Notes: a model not told the origin generated them from the letters alone. 64,000 bases of DNA from Talinum fruticosum (GCA_021018815.1 JAITYX010000130.1:372001-436000), one strand, 5' to 3'. Positions 47,969 to 58,960 are shown, numbered from the stretch's first letter. Numbers and translations: made by a program.

Positions 47969-49536
47969 TGAAGGTTTGCTCTGGGAGAGTCTCGAGTCAC
48001 CCTAGAGGGGGTGAATAGGGTGATAGCAAATTCTTTGTGAAAACTCACACTTTAGAGCAGGAAAGGGACAAAGACAGCATTCCGAGTCTATTAACAGGGT
48101 CGAAAAGATTGGACTCGAAAGCAATGAATCGTAAAAGTTAAGAGTAGTAAGGTCTGTCCGAGTCTAGAATGAACTCGTAAAGTTAACACTTAGATTTTAC
48201 GTGGAAACCATCCTGGGCAGAAAACCACGGCCCGTGTCAATCCGGACACGAAGTCAAATCCACTATTTTGAGTCCACAAAATACCGTGAACCGATCGAAC
48301 TCGAGTTGCTCCCTTAGACAACTCTATACAAGTTTTCCTAGACTCGAAGTTCCCTTATCTCGATCTAGTACTTCCTAGCCGAGATAACCCTTACAGCTTA
48401 GGGACAACTAAGCTGAGTTAACCTTTACAGACTTAGTCAAGGGGCCTTACAAAGAATGTAAGAAGAGTTTGTAACTAAGTACAAGACCTTACAACTCGGA
48501 AGGTAATGAATTACAGAATGGGAGTTGTAAGTAGAAGATTGAAAGTAAATACAATGACTTATCTCAAGTATGTGTATTAACAAATAGATTCGGCAATCTT
48601 CAAGTCTTGTGAAGTGGCTTCTATTTATAGATAACCAGGCAGAGTAGCCGTTATCTTCATCTCGCTGACCAAGAGTCTTCGTGACCATTGATAAGAGCTT
48701 TCCGAGTCACTCGAAAGTATCCGTTGAAATTTGAACGTTGGACAACGGTTTAACTCTCTTGGAAGTCCCAAAACCATCGGTTGTGTCTTGAAAAATGAGG
48801 TGAAAACCACCGTTAAGCTTGGCATTCCAGCTTTTCCGGATATGGAAGCGCATGGCTTCGACACAATCTTCTGGGACTGGAGCAGGGAAGGTGAAAAGCC
48901 ATATCTCGCTGGTGATTTGACGTTCGAAGCTTCGGCTACTTTTGTAGTTTGAAAAAGGTGTATCCTCGAATGAATAACCTACAAAAGTAAATCAATTTTG
49001 GTTCTTAAAGTATAAAATACTTTGGTCCAAAGCTAGACACAAATAATAAAGTAATTATGATAATTACGCAATTGATTATCTCGAGTCGAAATGAAGTGGA
49101 ATTTTCCGAGTCCAATATTCATGGTACTCGAATTCCATCCGACTTAGTCTAAGCGATAGAACAAGTTCTAAAGAGAATATCGAGTGAGAAAACTTGATAT
49201 AGACTAAGCATGAAACAGACTAAGGAAATTTACTCTAACAGTAAAAGAGCTTGTAGTCGAAGTAAGATTCCGAATAAAAAAAAAACGAAGCATTAGTCTC
49301 GCGATAAATCTGAGTGAAGAGGGACTCGTAACAAAGAACTACTTTTATGAGTCTCAAACAGATAAGCAGTAAATGTACTAAGTGATAGACGTGTCACACG
49401 TAAAGATACTTATTTTACTCAAGGGAGTTTCGTGATACCGAGAATACCTTGGAATCAAAACTCTAAAAGCATGGGGTTGTTATACCTGACTGGTTTAGTG
49501 CAACTCGAAATGCGTTGAGAAATGTCCGAGTCTTCA
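47969..49536 (-). repeat. Array LTR 3 (terminal 5' LTR)
   Basis: 1568 bp. TATA box at 48622-48631 on the minus strand. It retains CAG or CTG at several sites where LTR 1 and/or LTR 2 read CG variants (48151-48160, 49238-49241, 49484-49492), so it may be closest to the true sequence. The right end CTTCA at 49536 abuts the outer copia integrase. Confidence 0.93.
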
Positions 49537-51072
49537 CCCGAACTCCTCAACAGTAATGGAGTAGTGGAGAGAAAGAATAGAACTCTTGAAGAAATAGGAA
49601 GGAAAATGATGATTGAACATGATATACCTTACTATTTCTGGGTTGAGGCAGTCAACACAGACAAACTACACACCGAACGGATGCCTCATCGGACCCATCT
49701 TAAAGAAAACTCCATACGAGCTCTACAAGGGAAAGAAACCCAACATTTCATACTTAAAACCCTTCGGATGCAAGTGTTATGTTCACAATAATGGTAAGGA
49801 TCACCTGACCAAGTTTGATGCTTGATCGGATGAAGGTACTTTTCTTGGCTATTCATCTCATAGTAAACCATATCGTATTTTCAATAAAAGAACTAACAAA
49901 GTGGAACAAAGCATCCACCGTTGTTTTTGATGAGATTGACCAGGGAAAACCAAGTGAATCAACATTCTCAGGATCGAAACTCAGTCGAGATGAAGATGAT
50001 CTTAGTGAAGCCGAGATCGGATAGAGTCAAGGAAAAGCAACTCGGAATGAGATAGCTCGTAATACCGTGACTCGGATCGAGCGGCTCTGAGCCAGCTCGG
50101 AATCGTCGAAAGTCAATCGGATGAGCAAGCTCAATCGGATCGGATCACCGAAGATCAACCAATTCAACCTACAAATCTGGTGAACCGGAGAACGAGAATT
50201 CTAAATGAGCATGATGGGAGAGCTCAATTTCTTCCTTGGTCTACAAATCAAACAAGACAAAGATGGAATCTATGTCCATCAATCTAAGTATACCAAGGAG
50301 TTGCTGAAGAAGAACAAGCTTCAAGAGGCGAAACATGCAAGCAACACCAATGAGTAACAACGATAAAACTAGACTCGGACTGAAAAAGGTAGAGTAGTAG
50401 ATCGAAACTCTATCGAGGTATGATTGGATCTTTGCTATATCTCACATCCAAGTAGGCCCGACATAATGTTTAGTGTATGTCTATGTGCAAGATTCTAAGC
50501 TAATCCAAAAGAATCACATCTCACGGCGGTGAAGATAATTTTTAGATATCTTGTAGGCACTCAAGATCTAGGTCTATGGTTCTCAAGAGACTCGGAACCG
50601 ACCCTCACCTGGATACTCGGATGCCGACTATGCCTGGATACAAGGTTAATAGAAAGAGCACCTTAGGGGCATGCCGGTTTCGTGTCAATCCCTTATATCT
50701 TGGCACTCAAAGAAGCAGAACTCGGTTGCTCTATCAACCGCTGAAGCTGAGTACATTGCAGCCGGAGCATGCCGTGCTCAAATTCTATGGATCAAATAAC
50801 ACTTAAAAGACGTTGGACTTTCATTCAAATAAATTCCAATCAAGTGTGACAATCGAGTGCAATCAGCATCACTAAGAATCTAGTTCAAGCACTCAAAGAC
50901 AAAGCATATTGAGGTCATGTATGATTTTCTCGCTAGACCATTATGAGAAAGGTGATATTTAACTTGAATTCATTCCTACAAAACTTCAATTAGCCGATAT
51001 CTTTACTAAGCCACTTAGTGAGGATCGGTTTTGCTTTATTAGAAATGAACTTGGCATGATAAATGCATGATT
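49537..51072 (+). pseudogene. Outer copia pol, 3' part (integrase end, partial reverse transcriptase, RNase H)
   Basis: Continues the integrase broken at 31020: NGVVERKNRTLEEI (third catalytic Glu), YYFWVEAVNT, LKKTPYELYKGKKPNISYLKPFGCKC (49700-49780), FLGYSSHSKPYRIFNKR. Near 50200 the sequence jumps from the linker (NRRTRILN) to MGELNFFLGLQIKQDKDG, so most of reverse transcriptase, including YVDD, is deleted compared with units A and B. RNase H motifs follow (SRKSTLGACRF near 50650, KTKHIEV at 50895-50915, ADIFTKPLSEDRFCFIRNELGMINA, stop about 51070). Many frameshifts. Cannot be autonomous. Confidence 0.85.
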
Positions 51073-51470
51073 ATGTGTTTTTCTAAGTGAAATTATCTTG
51101 CATGATTATGTGTTACATGTTTCTTCTCTATGTCTTAATAACAATTAGTTCAGTTGACCCAGTGATACTAAGCTAGGAGTTATTATCTATTTGTGCTTTC
51201 TAAGTCACTCGAAACTTTACCGAGTCGGACTCAGCTTTTGAGAAAATTGGACTTCAAACTTCGAAATCATCTCTAGATTAGTGGAGAATTTCAGAAATTT
51301 CTTTTAAAAGCTCTCTTTTTCTCTCTCTTTCTTGCACGTATCAATCGGTGAACTAGCATTGGGAGATAGACAATGGAATTCTAACCATTGGAGAGCAAAG
51401 CAGACACACCGGTCCGAGGCGACCGTTGGAGAGTTGGGTCATAACGGATACTTAAGGACATTTCTTTCGC

Positions 51471-51478
51471 TATAAATA
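51471..51478 (+). promoter_or_regulatory. Internal TATA box for the accessory ORF, outer element
   Basis: TATAAATA in cgcTATAAATAACAtc, 190 bp before the ORF ATG and 400 bp after the pol stop. ACCGTTGGAGAG- and ACCATTGGAGAG-type motifs lie upstream (51395-51435), and a long CT repeat (51593-51613) lies in the presumed leader. Confidence 0.6.
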
Positions 51479-51660
51479 ACATCTATTTTCCTTCATTTCG
51501 CTACTTTACTCTCTGCTAAGATTCACTCTCGTATACTTACTCGTACAAACTCTGCTCTCAAGTAATCTCGGTTCTCTCAAGCTCTCGTACTCTCTCTCTC
51601 TCTCTCTCTCTCTTTCTTTTCTTCGAGCTAACTCACTTTCCTCTTAAAAATGTCATAACC

Positions 51661-53245
51661 ATGCCTAAAAGAGGTTCCGCTCTAGATTTTCTTGGTTTTG
51701 CAACCAAGAAACCTAGAACAAAAAGCCACGAGGGTCCTTATAACTCCTAGAAGATCCTTGTCACCCAACACCTTACGTTGGATGATAAATTCTTCCCAAC
51801 CACAAAATTCTCATGGTTGAAACACATCAAAACCACAAGGGTATACAATTTCCTCTGTTTCAGCGAATTTATTTACCAAGAACTCGTCGCTGAGTTCTAC
51901 TCAAACCTTTCCAACTCGAAGGGATCATCACCTCCAGAGTTCGCAATACTGGTAGATCGTTTTAACCTCTCTCTTCTCCATCGTCTATTCAAAGTTTCAT
52001 CTCTTTTCCTCAACAAGCAACCCAATCCCCTTCAACGAGGTTGCTCGATGAATTTTTCAAAAATATGCCAAGGACGTCCCTGGGTCACATAAATATTTTC
52101 TCGTGACTCGGATGAAGACTAGGGATTATCTTCTATGCTTCTTGCTAATCGGAACATTCTTTTCTCATCATTCAAGCAAAGAGAATCCAAATTCAAAGAT
52201 TCTCAAGGCTTTGTTTGACATTCTCGATGGCTACGATGTAGACCTCTTCCCAGCCATTATAGAGCGAGATGGCCTCCGTGCCAGCTCAGTGCTAAGAAAT
52301 CCACTCCTCTCCCTTTCGGAGCCCTCCTCACTCTCATTTTTAAACAATTCAAGGTCCCGCTCCCTGAGACCCTAACGAAGAGTCCGAGGCTGCCATAGTA
52401 TTTAGCAGAAAAGAGCTTCTTGGCTATGGATACTAGGAAACCCAACCATGTGTCCGGGTCCACAGCTCGAACCGAGGCAACCCTCTCCTCCGCCTCGGAC
52501 TCGGACTCCGACTCCTCTCTCACTCCCTCCTCCACCTGGCGGTGCTTCCACCTCAGGTCCACCTTCCTTTGTCACCGCCGCTTTGTCTACCACGATGATT
52601 GACAAGCTCTCCTCTCGTGTCCATGGAAATCCGGGACACTCTCCGCTCCTTCAAGATTGTCCTATGACCATCAACCAAAAACAGACCTAATATCAAATTT
52701 GTGAGCGAGCAGATGTGCTCCTCGAAATGAAGGCTTTAGTCAAGGAGCAGCAGGAGTTGATTGAGCTCCTTCGAGAAAGGCACTCCAAAGCAAGTCGGGA
52801 CCCGGACAGCTCGTAAACATCTCGAAGAGTCCTCAAGCCCCGCCAAGTCTTCATGTGGAAAAGCAATCAACAAGAAGAAGAGGTTGCGGCTGAAGTAGGC
52901 CCTTCCGAGGAGAAGGAGGAAGAAGAGAAGGAAGAAGAGAAAGAGGAAGAAGGAGAAAAGCAGGACGAAGCCGAGGGACAAGGTGCTCCCGGTCTTCAAT
53001 TGAAATTGATCAGCTCAAACAGCAGCTTGAGTGACTCGAAGACCCTACCGATGTTAGACAGTCAGCAGTAGTCAAGCTAGAGGAAGCACCTACTTCGCAA
53101 CGTTCCAAGAGGATGAGCCTCCGGACGACCTTGTTCCGGGTCAGCCACTCGGAGTTGAGCCCATTCCAAAGATCCCAAGTGCTGCCACCGCCAAGATCTT
53201 CAACGTCTTCACAAGCGTATTAGTGCAGGCGCACAGCACGCTCAT
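51661..53245 (+). pseudogene. Accessory third ORF, outer copia element
   Basis: Best-preserved copy. ATG at 51661 (MPKRGSALDFLGFATKKPRT); an in-frame stop follows after about 30 codons. Then 51778-52092 is open: LDDKFFPTTKFSWLKHI, VYNFLCFSEFIYQELVAEFYSNL, FAILVDRFNLSLLHRLFKVSSLFLN. After a frame change, 52103-52375 reads TRMKTRDYLLCFLLIGTFFSHHSS..KALFDILDGYDVDLFPAIIE. The C-terminal half has a Ser/Pro/Asp-rich linker (52450-52580), a coiled coil (MKALVKEQQELIELLRER, 52727-52780), a Glu/Lys run (52900-52975) and an Arg-rich end near 53220. FYSNL and the later PFGAL..F..FG-PLP block (clearest at 62690-62755) recall the 'putative plant transposon protein' domain. No membrane segment. Function unknown. 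Confidence 0.7.
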
Positions 53246-53778
53246 CCGCCTCAACTTAGACCGTTCCCACTCCACCATCTTGATTTCTTTTCGTTTTTTT
53301 TATTGTCCGGACAAACAAATTGTATCAACTTGATACATTCTTCCCCATTTTTATTTGTTTTGTTGAAAGGCAAAGGGGAGAATACTTAAAAGAATTTGTT
53401 GTCTTGTTTAGGGGAGTTTTCTCACCCTCTCTTTTGTATGCTTTTTTTGTTGTATATATATATGAATGAAGTTTATGATTTCGAGCATATTGCTTTCTCG
53501 AGCATAACTTCTTTCCGAGTTTAAATGTCTTATTTTGTTCTGCTTTGATATATTAGCTCATTTCTCTATTTTTACTTTGATATAACTACTCGCAATTTTT
53601 CATCCAATGAGCTATCTCGCAAGCAATATTCTAAGTCCGAATCACTTCATTTATTATTCTATATTTCTGCGATATTCTATTCTAAGCTATGATATATTCT
53701 TTGTCAAATTAGTAAGAATGAAAACTCTTGATTATTTCACTAACAAAGTTTCTATCCGAGTATGAAATGCGTTTCATC
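53246..53778 (+). other. Outer copia 3' untranslated region
   Basis: T-rich sequence between the accessory ORF and the polypurine tract, with no coding frame. Two purine runs, 'gttgaaaggcaaaggggaga' (53362-53381) and 'tttaggggagtttt' (53408-53421), look like extra polypurine tracts. A TA repeat (53453-53462) is also present. Confidence 0.6.
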
Positions 53779-53792
53779 AAAAAAGGGGAGAT
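53779..53792 (+). other. Polypurine tract of the outer copia element
   Basis: AAAAAAGGGGAGAT directly before the 3' LTR start (tgaagac). Same sequence as in the array units. Confidence 0.85.
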
Positions 53793-54975
53793 TGAAGACT
53801 CACACTCTAAATTTATATCATTCTGAGTACTATCAAGGACTCGGTACAAACCTCATCCCTCCTAAGTTTTAATTACAAGTCATTCTGAGTAATATAGAAA
53901 CTACGCATATGTTTTCATTTGATTAATCATCTCACACCGATGATTTTGAGTCACTTAGACACCACTTAGATTTATCGCTTGTTCAAATAATCTTTCTAAC
54001 ACTTTTAATCTAAGTTCGACTTCATTTTCTAAGGTAAAGTTAATTACAGCGTTAATTCATCTTTCTAAGTCAAGCATGTGTGTTCGAGAATTATTTGTCT
54101 AGATCAAGTACTTATACTCTCATATTTTTCCCTATAACTTGATCTTTCCTAAGAGTGACTCGATGGATTTTGAGTGTAATGAATATTAGACTCTGAAAAT
54201 TCCACTTCTCCAGTGCCTAAGATAATTTTGCACTTAATTATCTTAATTAAATTATTATCTTTGCCTAATCTTAGACCAAAGTATTTTATACTTTGAGAAC
54301 CAAAATTGTTTACTTTTGTAGATTATCTAAATGAGGTTATCCTATTTTTGAATTACAAAAGTAACCGGCTTCAAGTCGTCAATCACCGACAGATAAGGCT
54401 TTTCTACTTTTGAACAAGGCTCGGACGCCGTGTCGTGGTTGTCTGTTTCCAAAACCAGAAATCTTCAACGCCAAGCTCAACGGTGGTTTCCACCTTACTT
54501 TTCAAATGCCACCAGTTGATTGGAGCATCTTTTGGAGTCACGAGCCGTTGCATAACGTTCACATCTCAACGGATCTTTTCGAGCGACTTAGAAGAACCGT
54601 TACAACGGTCACAAAGGACTTCTATTCGGAAGATAGTCACAACGTCTAATCTGCTTAGTCATCTATAAATAGAAGCCAACTCAAGACTTGCAGATTGCTA
54701 GAATTATTGTTGAACACGAGTACTTAAGCAAAAGTCATTGTATTCATATTCAATCTTCTATTTACAACTCCCAACATGTAATTCATACTTTCTAAGTTGT
54801 AAAGTCTTGTAATCAGTTACATATTCTTTCTTACTCTCTAAGTAAGGTCCCTTGACTGAGTTGTAAGGGTTAACCGAGCTCGCTTGTCCCTAAGTGTAAA
54901 GGTTACCTCGGCTAGGAAGTAGTAGATCATATAGGGGAACTTCGAGTCTAGGAAAAACTCGTAAGGAATTGTTTA
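53793..54975 (+). mobile_element. 3' LTR of the outer copia element, truncated
   Basis: Matches 26765-27965 closely. TATA box atctataaatag at 54661-54672. The alignment stops at 'aggaattgttta' (54975), so the last 280 or so bases are missing, together with about 100 bp of the flanking Tekay LTR. One deletion across the junction explains the lack of a matching target duplication. Confidence 0.85.
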
Positions 54976-55192
54976 CTTGTCAATATTTTAATAATTGAGA
55001 TAAAATTAATTCATAGAAATGATAAACAATAAATATCTTTTCGATTCACGTTTAAAAATTTATGAAAGATGGTCGTGCGTCGTCATTGCTGTATATAATA
55101 TGACATCAAAGTTAAAAAAATTTGAAATACACAAGCTCGTAATAATTGAACGTATTAAAGATAATATGTTTTCTTAAAGTTGGGTTGTTACA
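54976..55192 (-). mobile_element. Tekay-like 5' LTR, piece 4 (outer end)
   Basis: Aligns with 13322-13435 ('cttgccaatatttgattaattg', 'ggtcgtgcgtc'), then continues to 'gttgttaca' at 55192. On the minus strand this gives TGTAACAACCC, a typical gypsy LTR start. Tat-like sequence resumes at 55193. Confidence 0.75.
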
Positions 55193-55984
55193 TCCGAACA
55201 GGCAATTTCTAAAATACGGTGATGATTTCCCTACTATGGTTTTCCCGAGCCCTACTATCTCGGGAGAAAAAGGAATTTTAATTTCAGGGTTAGAAATCCT
55301 TAGTGACTGGCAAATGCTAGAAAAGGAGACACCTTACCTCCTTAAAAGGAATAGTCCATCCTAGATTAGACAAACTAGGTGGATAACAACATCTTCGACA
55401 TACCTGTTTAGATAAGAGAAGTCCCCAAAGGGGGTATAATTTCGGTATTGTCCAAGACCATGTCGTACCCAAGTGTTTGATCCATTGGAATTCATTGCCA
55501 ACGTAGATGAAGAGTGGTCCAAGCACATCATTTGGATTGATACTAAATAAGGCTATGAATTCGTTATCATCCTCTGAGAGAAATCTGGTTTAGAGTCTAG
55601 GGCTAGGGTTAGCTCGTCTTTTTCAATGTTGTTAGTTCATGTTCTTTTAATTATGTTTTTTCATCTTCTCGAGTCTAATTATAATGTACTCATTTCTTTA
55701 TTCAATAAGATGAATCTTTCCGCTCACTCCTTGCCTTCTCTTATTTTTAATTGTTTTGCCTCTAATATTGAACAAGAAATCTCTAAAGAATTAATAAAAG
55801 TTGTGGAGTATCATGAGAATAGCTCACATATCCTTGATGACACTATCAATGTTAACCTAGGAACTCCCGAGCAGACCTCCGGAGGTTAAGATTGGGAAAT
55901 CTTTAAGTCTTGAAGAGCAGTAAGAACTTTATTACTTCATTCTTAATAGAATTTATAAATCTCTTTGCTTGGTCTCATAAAGAT
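55193..55984 (+). pseudogene. Tat-like pol, linker between protease and reverse transcriptase
   Basis: Short open pieces only (55146-55364, 55626-55889) with no catalytic motif. Position between the protease (11455, before the insertion) and reverse transcriptase (55985) identifies it as the Tat linker region. The segment at 55626-55900 is AT-rich and might include foreign sequence. Confidence 0.5.
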
Positions 55985-56900
55985 ATGCTAGGGATAGACC
56001 CAAGCATAATGGAACACAAAATTTCACTTTACAAAGATGCTAAGTCGGTTAAGCAAAAACTTGATAGATGAAACCTAAATGGGCTCGAAAATAAAGGAAC
56101 AAGTCTAGAAGTAATTAGACGTTGGTTTTATTAGAGTAGTGCACTACCCTTAGTGAGTAGAAAATGTCGTGTCAATTCCAAAGAAAGACGGAAGTGTCCC
56201 AATGTACGTCGACTTTAGGGACTTGAATGAGGGTAGCCCTAAAGACAACTTCCCTTTAAGTCAACAATATGGCAGGCCATGCTTTACTTTCATTTATGGA
56301 TGGTTGTGCTGGCTATAACCAAGTTAAGATGATAGAGGAAGACATGGATAAGACTACCTTCATCACTCAATAGGGGACATAGTACTATGTACTAATGCCA
56401 TTTGGATTGAAGAATGTTGAGACCACGTATCAATGAACAAATATGACTTTACTATACAATATAATCTACAAGAAACCCGAGGTCTATGTCGACGATATGA
56501 TCATCAAGTCCACAAATAGGGTTGGGCATTACCTAGCCTTAGAACGTTCTTTGAGAGACTCCGGAAGTGTACATGTGCCTTTACGCTTAGAAATGTGCCT
56601 CGGGGTAACATCAGGAAAGTTACTAGGCTATGTAGTTATCCTAAGAGGAATCAAAGCTGATCCGTGCAAGATCAAAGTTATTCAGGAGATGCTGCCACTA
56701 AAGACCGAGAAGGAGGTACGAGGTTTCCTTCAATGTCTGCAGTATATTTGTCAAATCATATCAAAGCTAACTATGGTATGTGAACCGATAATTAAGAAGC
56801 TAAAAAAGGCGGAAAGCCTATTTAGGACAAAGAATGTCAAGTAGTTTTTGAGAAGGTAAAAGTACTTGGCTAATCCACCAGTTGTAGTTTCACTATAACT
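55985..56900 (+). pseudogene. Tat-like reverse transcriptase
   Basis: Motifs in order across frames: GIDPSIMEHKISLYKDAKSV (55993-56050), RRMKPKWA-like, VVPIPKKDGS-like and VDFRDLNE (56160-56230), SFMDGCAGYNQVKM (56288-56330), MPFGLKNV (56396-56420), then an open frame (56443-56844) with VYVDDMIIKS (56482-56511), the catalytic Asp-Asp, and GKLLGYVV and GIKADPCKIKVI. The VYVDDMI(V/I)KS form and GIDP spacing are typical of the Tat/Athila branch of Ty3/gypsy. Several stops. Confidence 0.8.
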
Positions 56901-57254
56901 CGGAAAACCATTGTCTGTTATATCTCGCCACTATAGAAATTGCAATAAGAGCTATGCTGGCTCAACCGGATGACAAATAAGAATATATAATATACTACAT
57001 AAGCAAGAAATTCTTAGAGTATGAAACTTAGTACATTTCCCTAGAAAAACATCCTTGTCTTTAGTTAGGCTACTAAGAAGCTTAGACACTACATGTTAAC
57101 CCACTCGGTACAAGTAGTAGCGCCAATAGATCCAATCAAATAGATTATGGAACAACCATGCGTCAACATCAAGATAGCTCGATGGAAAGTAATGTTATTA
57201 GAATTTGAACTCAAATATGTCCGACAAAAGGCAATTAAGGGGAGAATTGTTTCG

Positions 57255-57805
57255 AATTTTTGGCGGATCTACTAGCCAAAGAAGCACACTCGGAGAAATT
57301 TAACTTCGCAAACGAAGAGATATTGCATGTAGAAGCAGCAATGTGGACCATGTATTTTGATGGCACTTCCTATCGAAAGGGCTTTGGAGTAGGAATTCTA
57401 TTAGTCTCGTCAAAACGAGCGGATACTCCTATTTCAATTAAATTAGACTTTGAGTCACCAACAATGCTACAAAGTATGAAGCATGCATTACGGGATTACA
57501 AGAAGCAATAGAAATAGGGGCTAAAAACATTAGAGTCTACAGAGATTCGAGTTTGATCATTAATCAAATCTCCCAAAATGGATGGTATGAAGTGAAGCCT
57601 TGGCACATTACCAAGCACACTTAATGGAATTCGCGAAATACTTTAACAATATTTCATATAATTTCATTCATAGAGATGATATGTTTGTAGACGGCTTAGC
57701 TAAACTAGCATCCATGATCAACATTCCCAGTGGCATTCACTCAATGCCTATTTGTATAGAATGGAGGAGTCAACCCACACATGACTCGCACAATGAAAGT
57801 ATTTA
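57255..57805 (+). pseudogene. Tat-like RNase H
   Basis: The open frame at 57260-57511 has WTMYFDGTSYRKGFGVGILLVS (first catalytic Asp) and ISIKLDF. A frame change then leads to YEACITGLQEAIEIGAKNIRVY-DSSLIINQI (57480-57575; catalytic Glu and Asp). A further frame has EFAKYFNNISYNFIHRDDMFVDGLAKLASM (57600-57720). This matches the RNase H plus tether order of Tat elements. Stops separate the pieces. Confidence 0.75.
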
Positions 57806-58960
57806 GTATCGACCAAACTAGTTGGTTCTTTAACATCTACTGATACCGGAAAGCCAAGAATACCCATTGAAATCTACTCCTAGAGCCCAACGAGCAATTT
57901 GTATGCTACTTGGTAAGTATTTTCTTAGTCAATGAAAACTGTACAAGAAAACCAACATAGGTGTTAGCTTACTTTACGTTTACAAAGAGAAGCAGAGTAC
58001 ATAATGTCCGAAGTTCATGGTGGAGAATGTTGATCTCACATGAATAGAAGAATGTTGGTTCAAAAGATTCGAGAGACTAGGATTACTACTAGACTACGGC
58101 AAGCATAATGCGATTATTTTGTTAAAAGGTTCCACAAATGTCGGATATATGCAAATCTACAGACATCGGCCACATTCTCTCTTAACTAAGCCTCGCACCA
58201 ACTTAGCTATTCTTAACTTAGGGAATAGACATTATCGGTAAAGTGACTCCTAAAGGAAGGGAGGTTATGAATTTGTGCTAGTCACAATCGACTACTTTAC
58301 AAAGTGGGTAAAAGCTGCATCCTAGGCTAGCGTCATGTTGAACCATGTGGCAAAGTTTTTGACTCATAATGTCATATGTCGTTATAGGGTACGACATGAG
58401 TTTATAAGTGACCACAATAGTCACTTTAAGAAAGAAGTAGCAGACTTATTGGAAAAGTACAAGATCCAACACCATATTATCCTTAGACTAACGAAGCAGT
58501 TGAAGCATCATCCGTAAGATCATAGAAATGATGGCTCTCGGTTAAAGGAATTTTTCGCTCGATAAACTACCATTTGCCTTATAGGGTTATAGGATTTCAA
58601 TTAGAACCTCTACGGGAGCAACTCCTTACTCCCTAATTTATGGCATGGAAAAGGTACTTCCAGTAGATATTGTTATCTCCTTGTAAAGAATTATAACCGA
58701 AAGCCAAATTCCGAAGCAGCTAGGGCGAAAGCCCAATGTGAAAAATCAATTCTACAAGATGAACGATGCCTACTTGCTCTACACAATGTCCAAGTATACC
58801 AAGCATCGATACCAAGGGCATTCAATAAAAGGTCGAGCTCCGCAACTTGAAAGTAGGTGATATGGTCCTTAAGGAAAGTCAAACACCCAAATAGGATCAG
58901 TTAAATTGAAGGATTTAGATGGTGAAGAATTATTTCAATACACCAACTTTGATCGGTTGG
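57806..58960 (+). pseudogene. Tat-like integrase
   Basis: Zinc-finger region near 58030-58160 (MLVQKIRETRI..CDYFVKR-HKCRIYAN). Core domain: EFVLVTIDYFTKWVKAAS (58268-58320), VAKFLTHNVICRYRVRHEFISDHNSHF (58350-58430), LLEKYKIQHH, then YGMEKVLPVDIVIS (58640-58680). The C-terminus has LKVGDMVLKE (58850-58880) and ELFQYTNFDRL (58930-58965). Multiple stops. Domain order gag-PR // RT-RH-IN supports one Tat element split by the 11456-55192 insert. Confidence 0.75.

Larger units (their letters stand above)
31021..49536 (-). mobile_element. Tandem copia array: LTR-internal-LTR-internal-LTR
   Basis: Three LTRs (31021-32584, 39496-41061, 47969-49536) alternate with two full internal regions (32585-39495 and 41062-47968), all in minus orientation, period 8475 then 8473 bp. 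A single target duplication flanks the whole. The simplest origin is one insertion followed by unequal recombination between LTRs. Each internal region has a primer-binding site, gag-pol, an accessory ORF with a TATA box upstream, and a polypurine tract. Copies differ at about 1% by eye, mostly at CHG triplets, so real identity may be near complete and the event recent. An assembly duplication is the main alternative. Confidence 0.9.

Noticed and set aside
31021..49536. Interpreting CAG-to-CG differences as methylcytosine deamination
   Set aside because: Deamination yields C-to-T (or G-to-A) substitutions, while most differences here are insertions, deletions or A/T-to-C/G changes that create CG.
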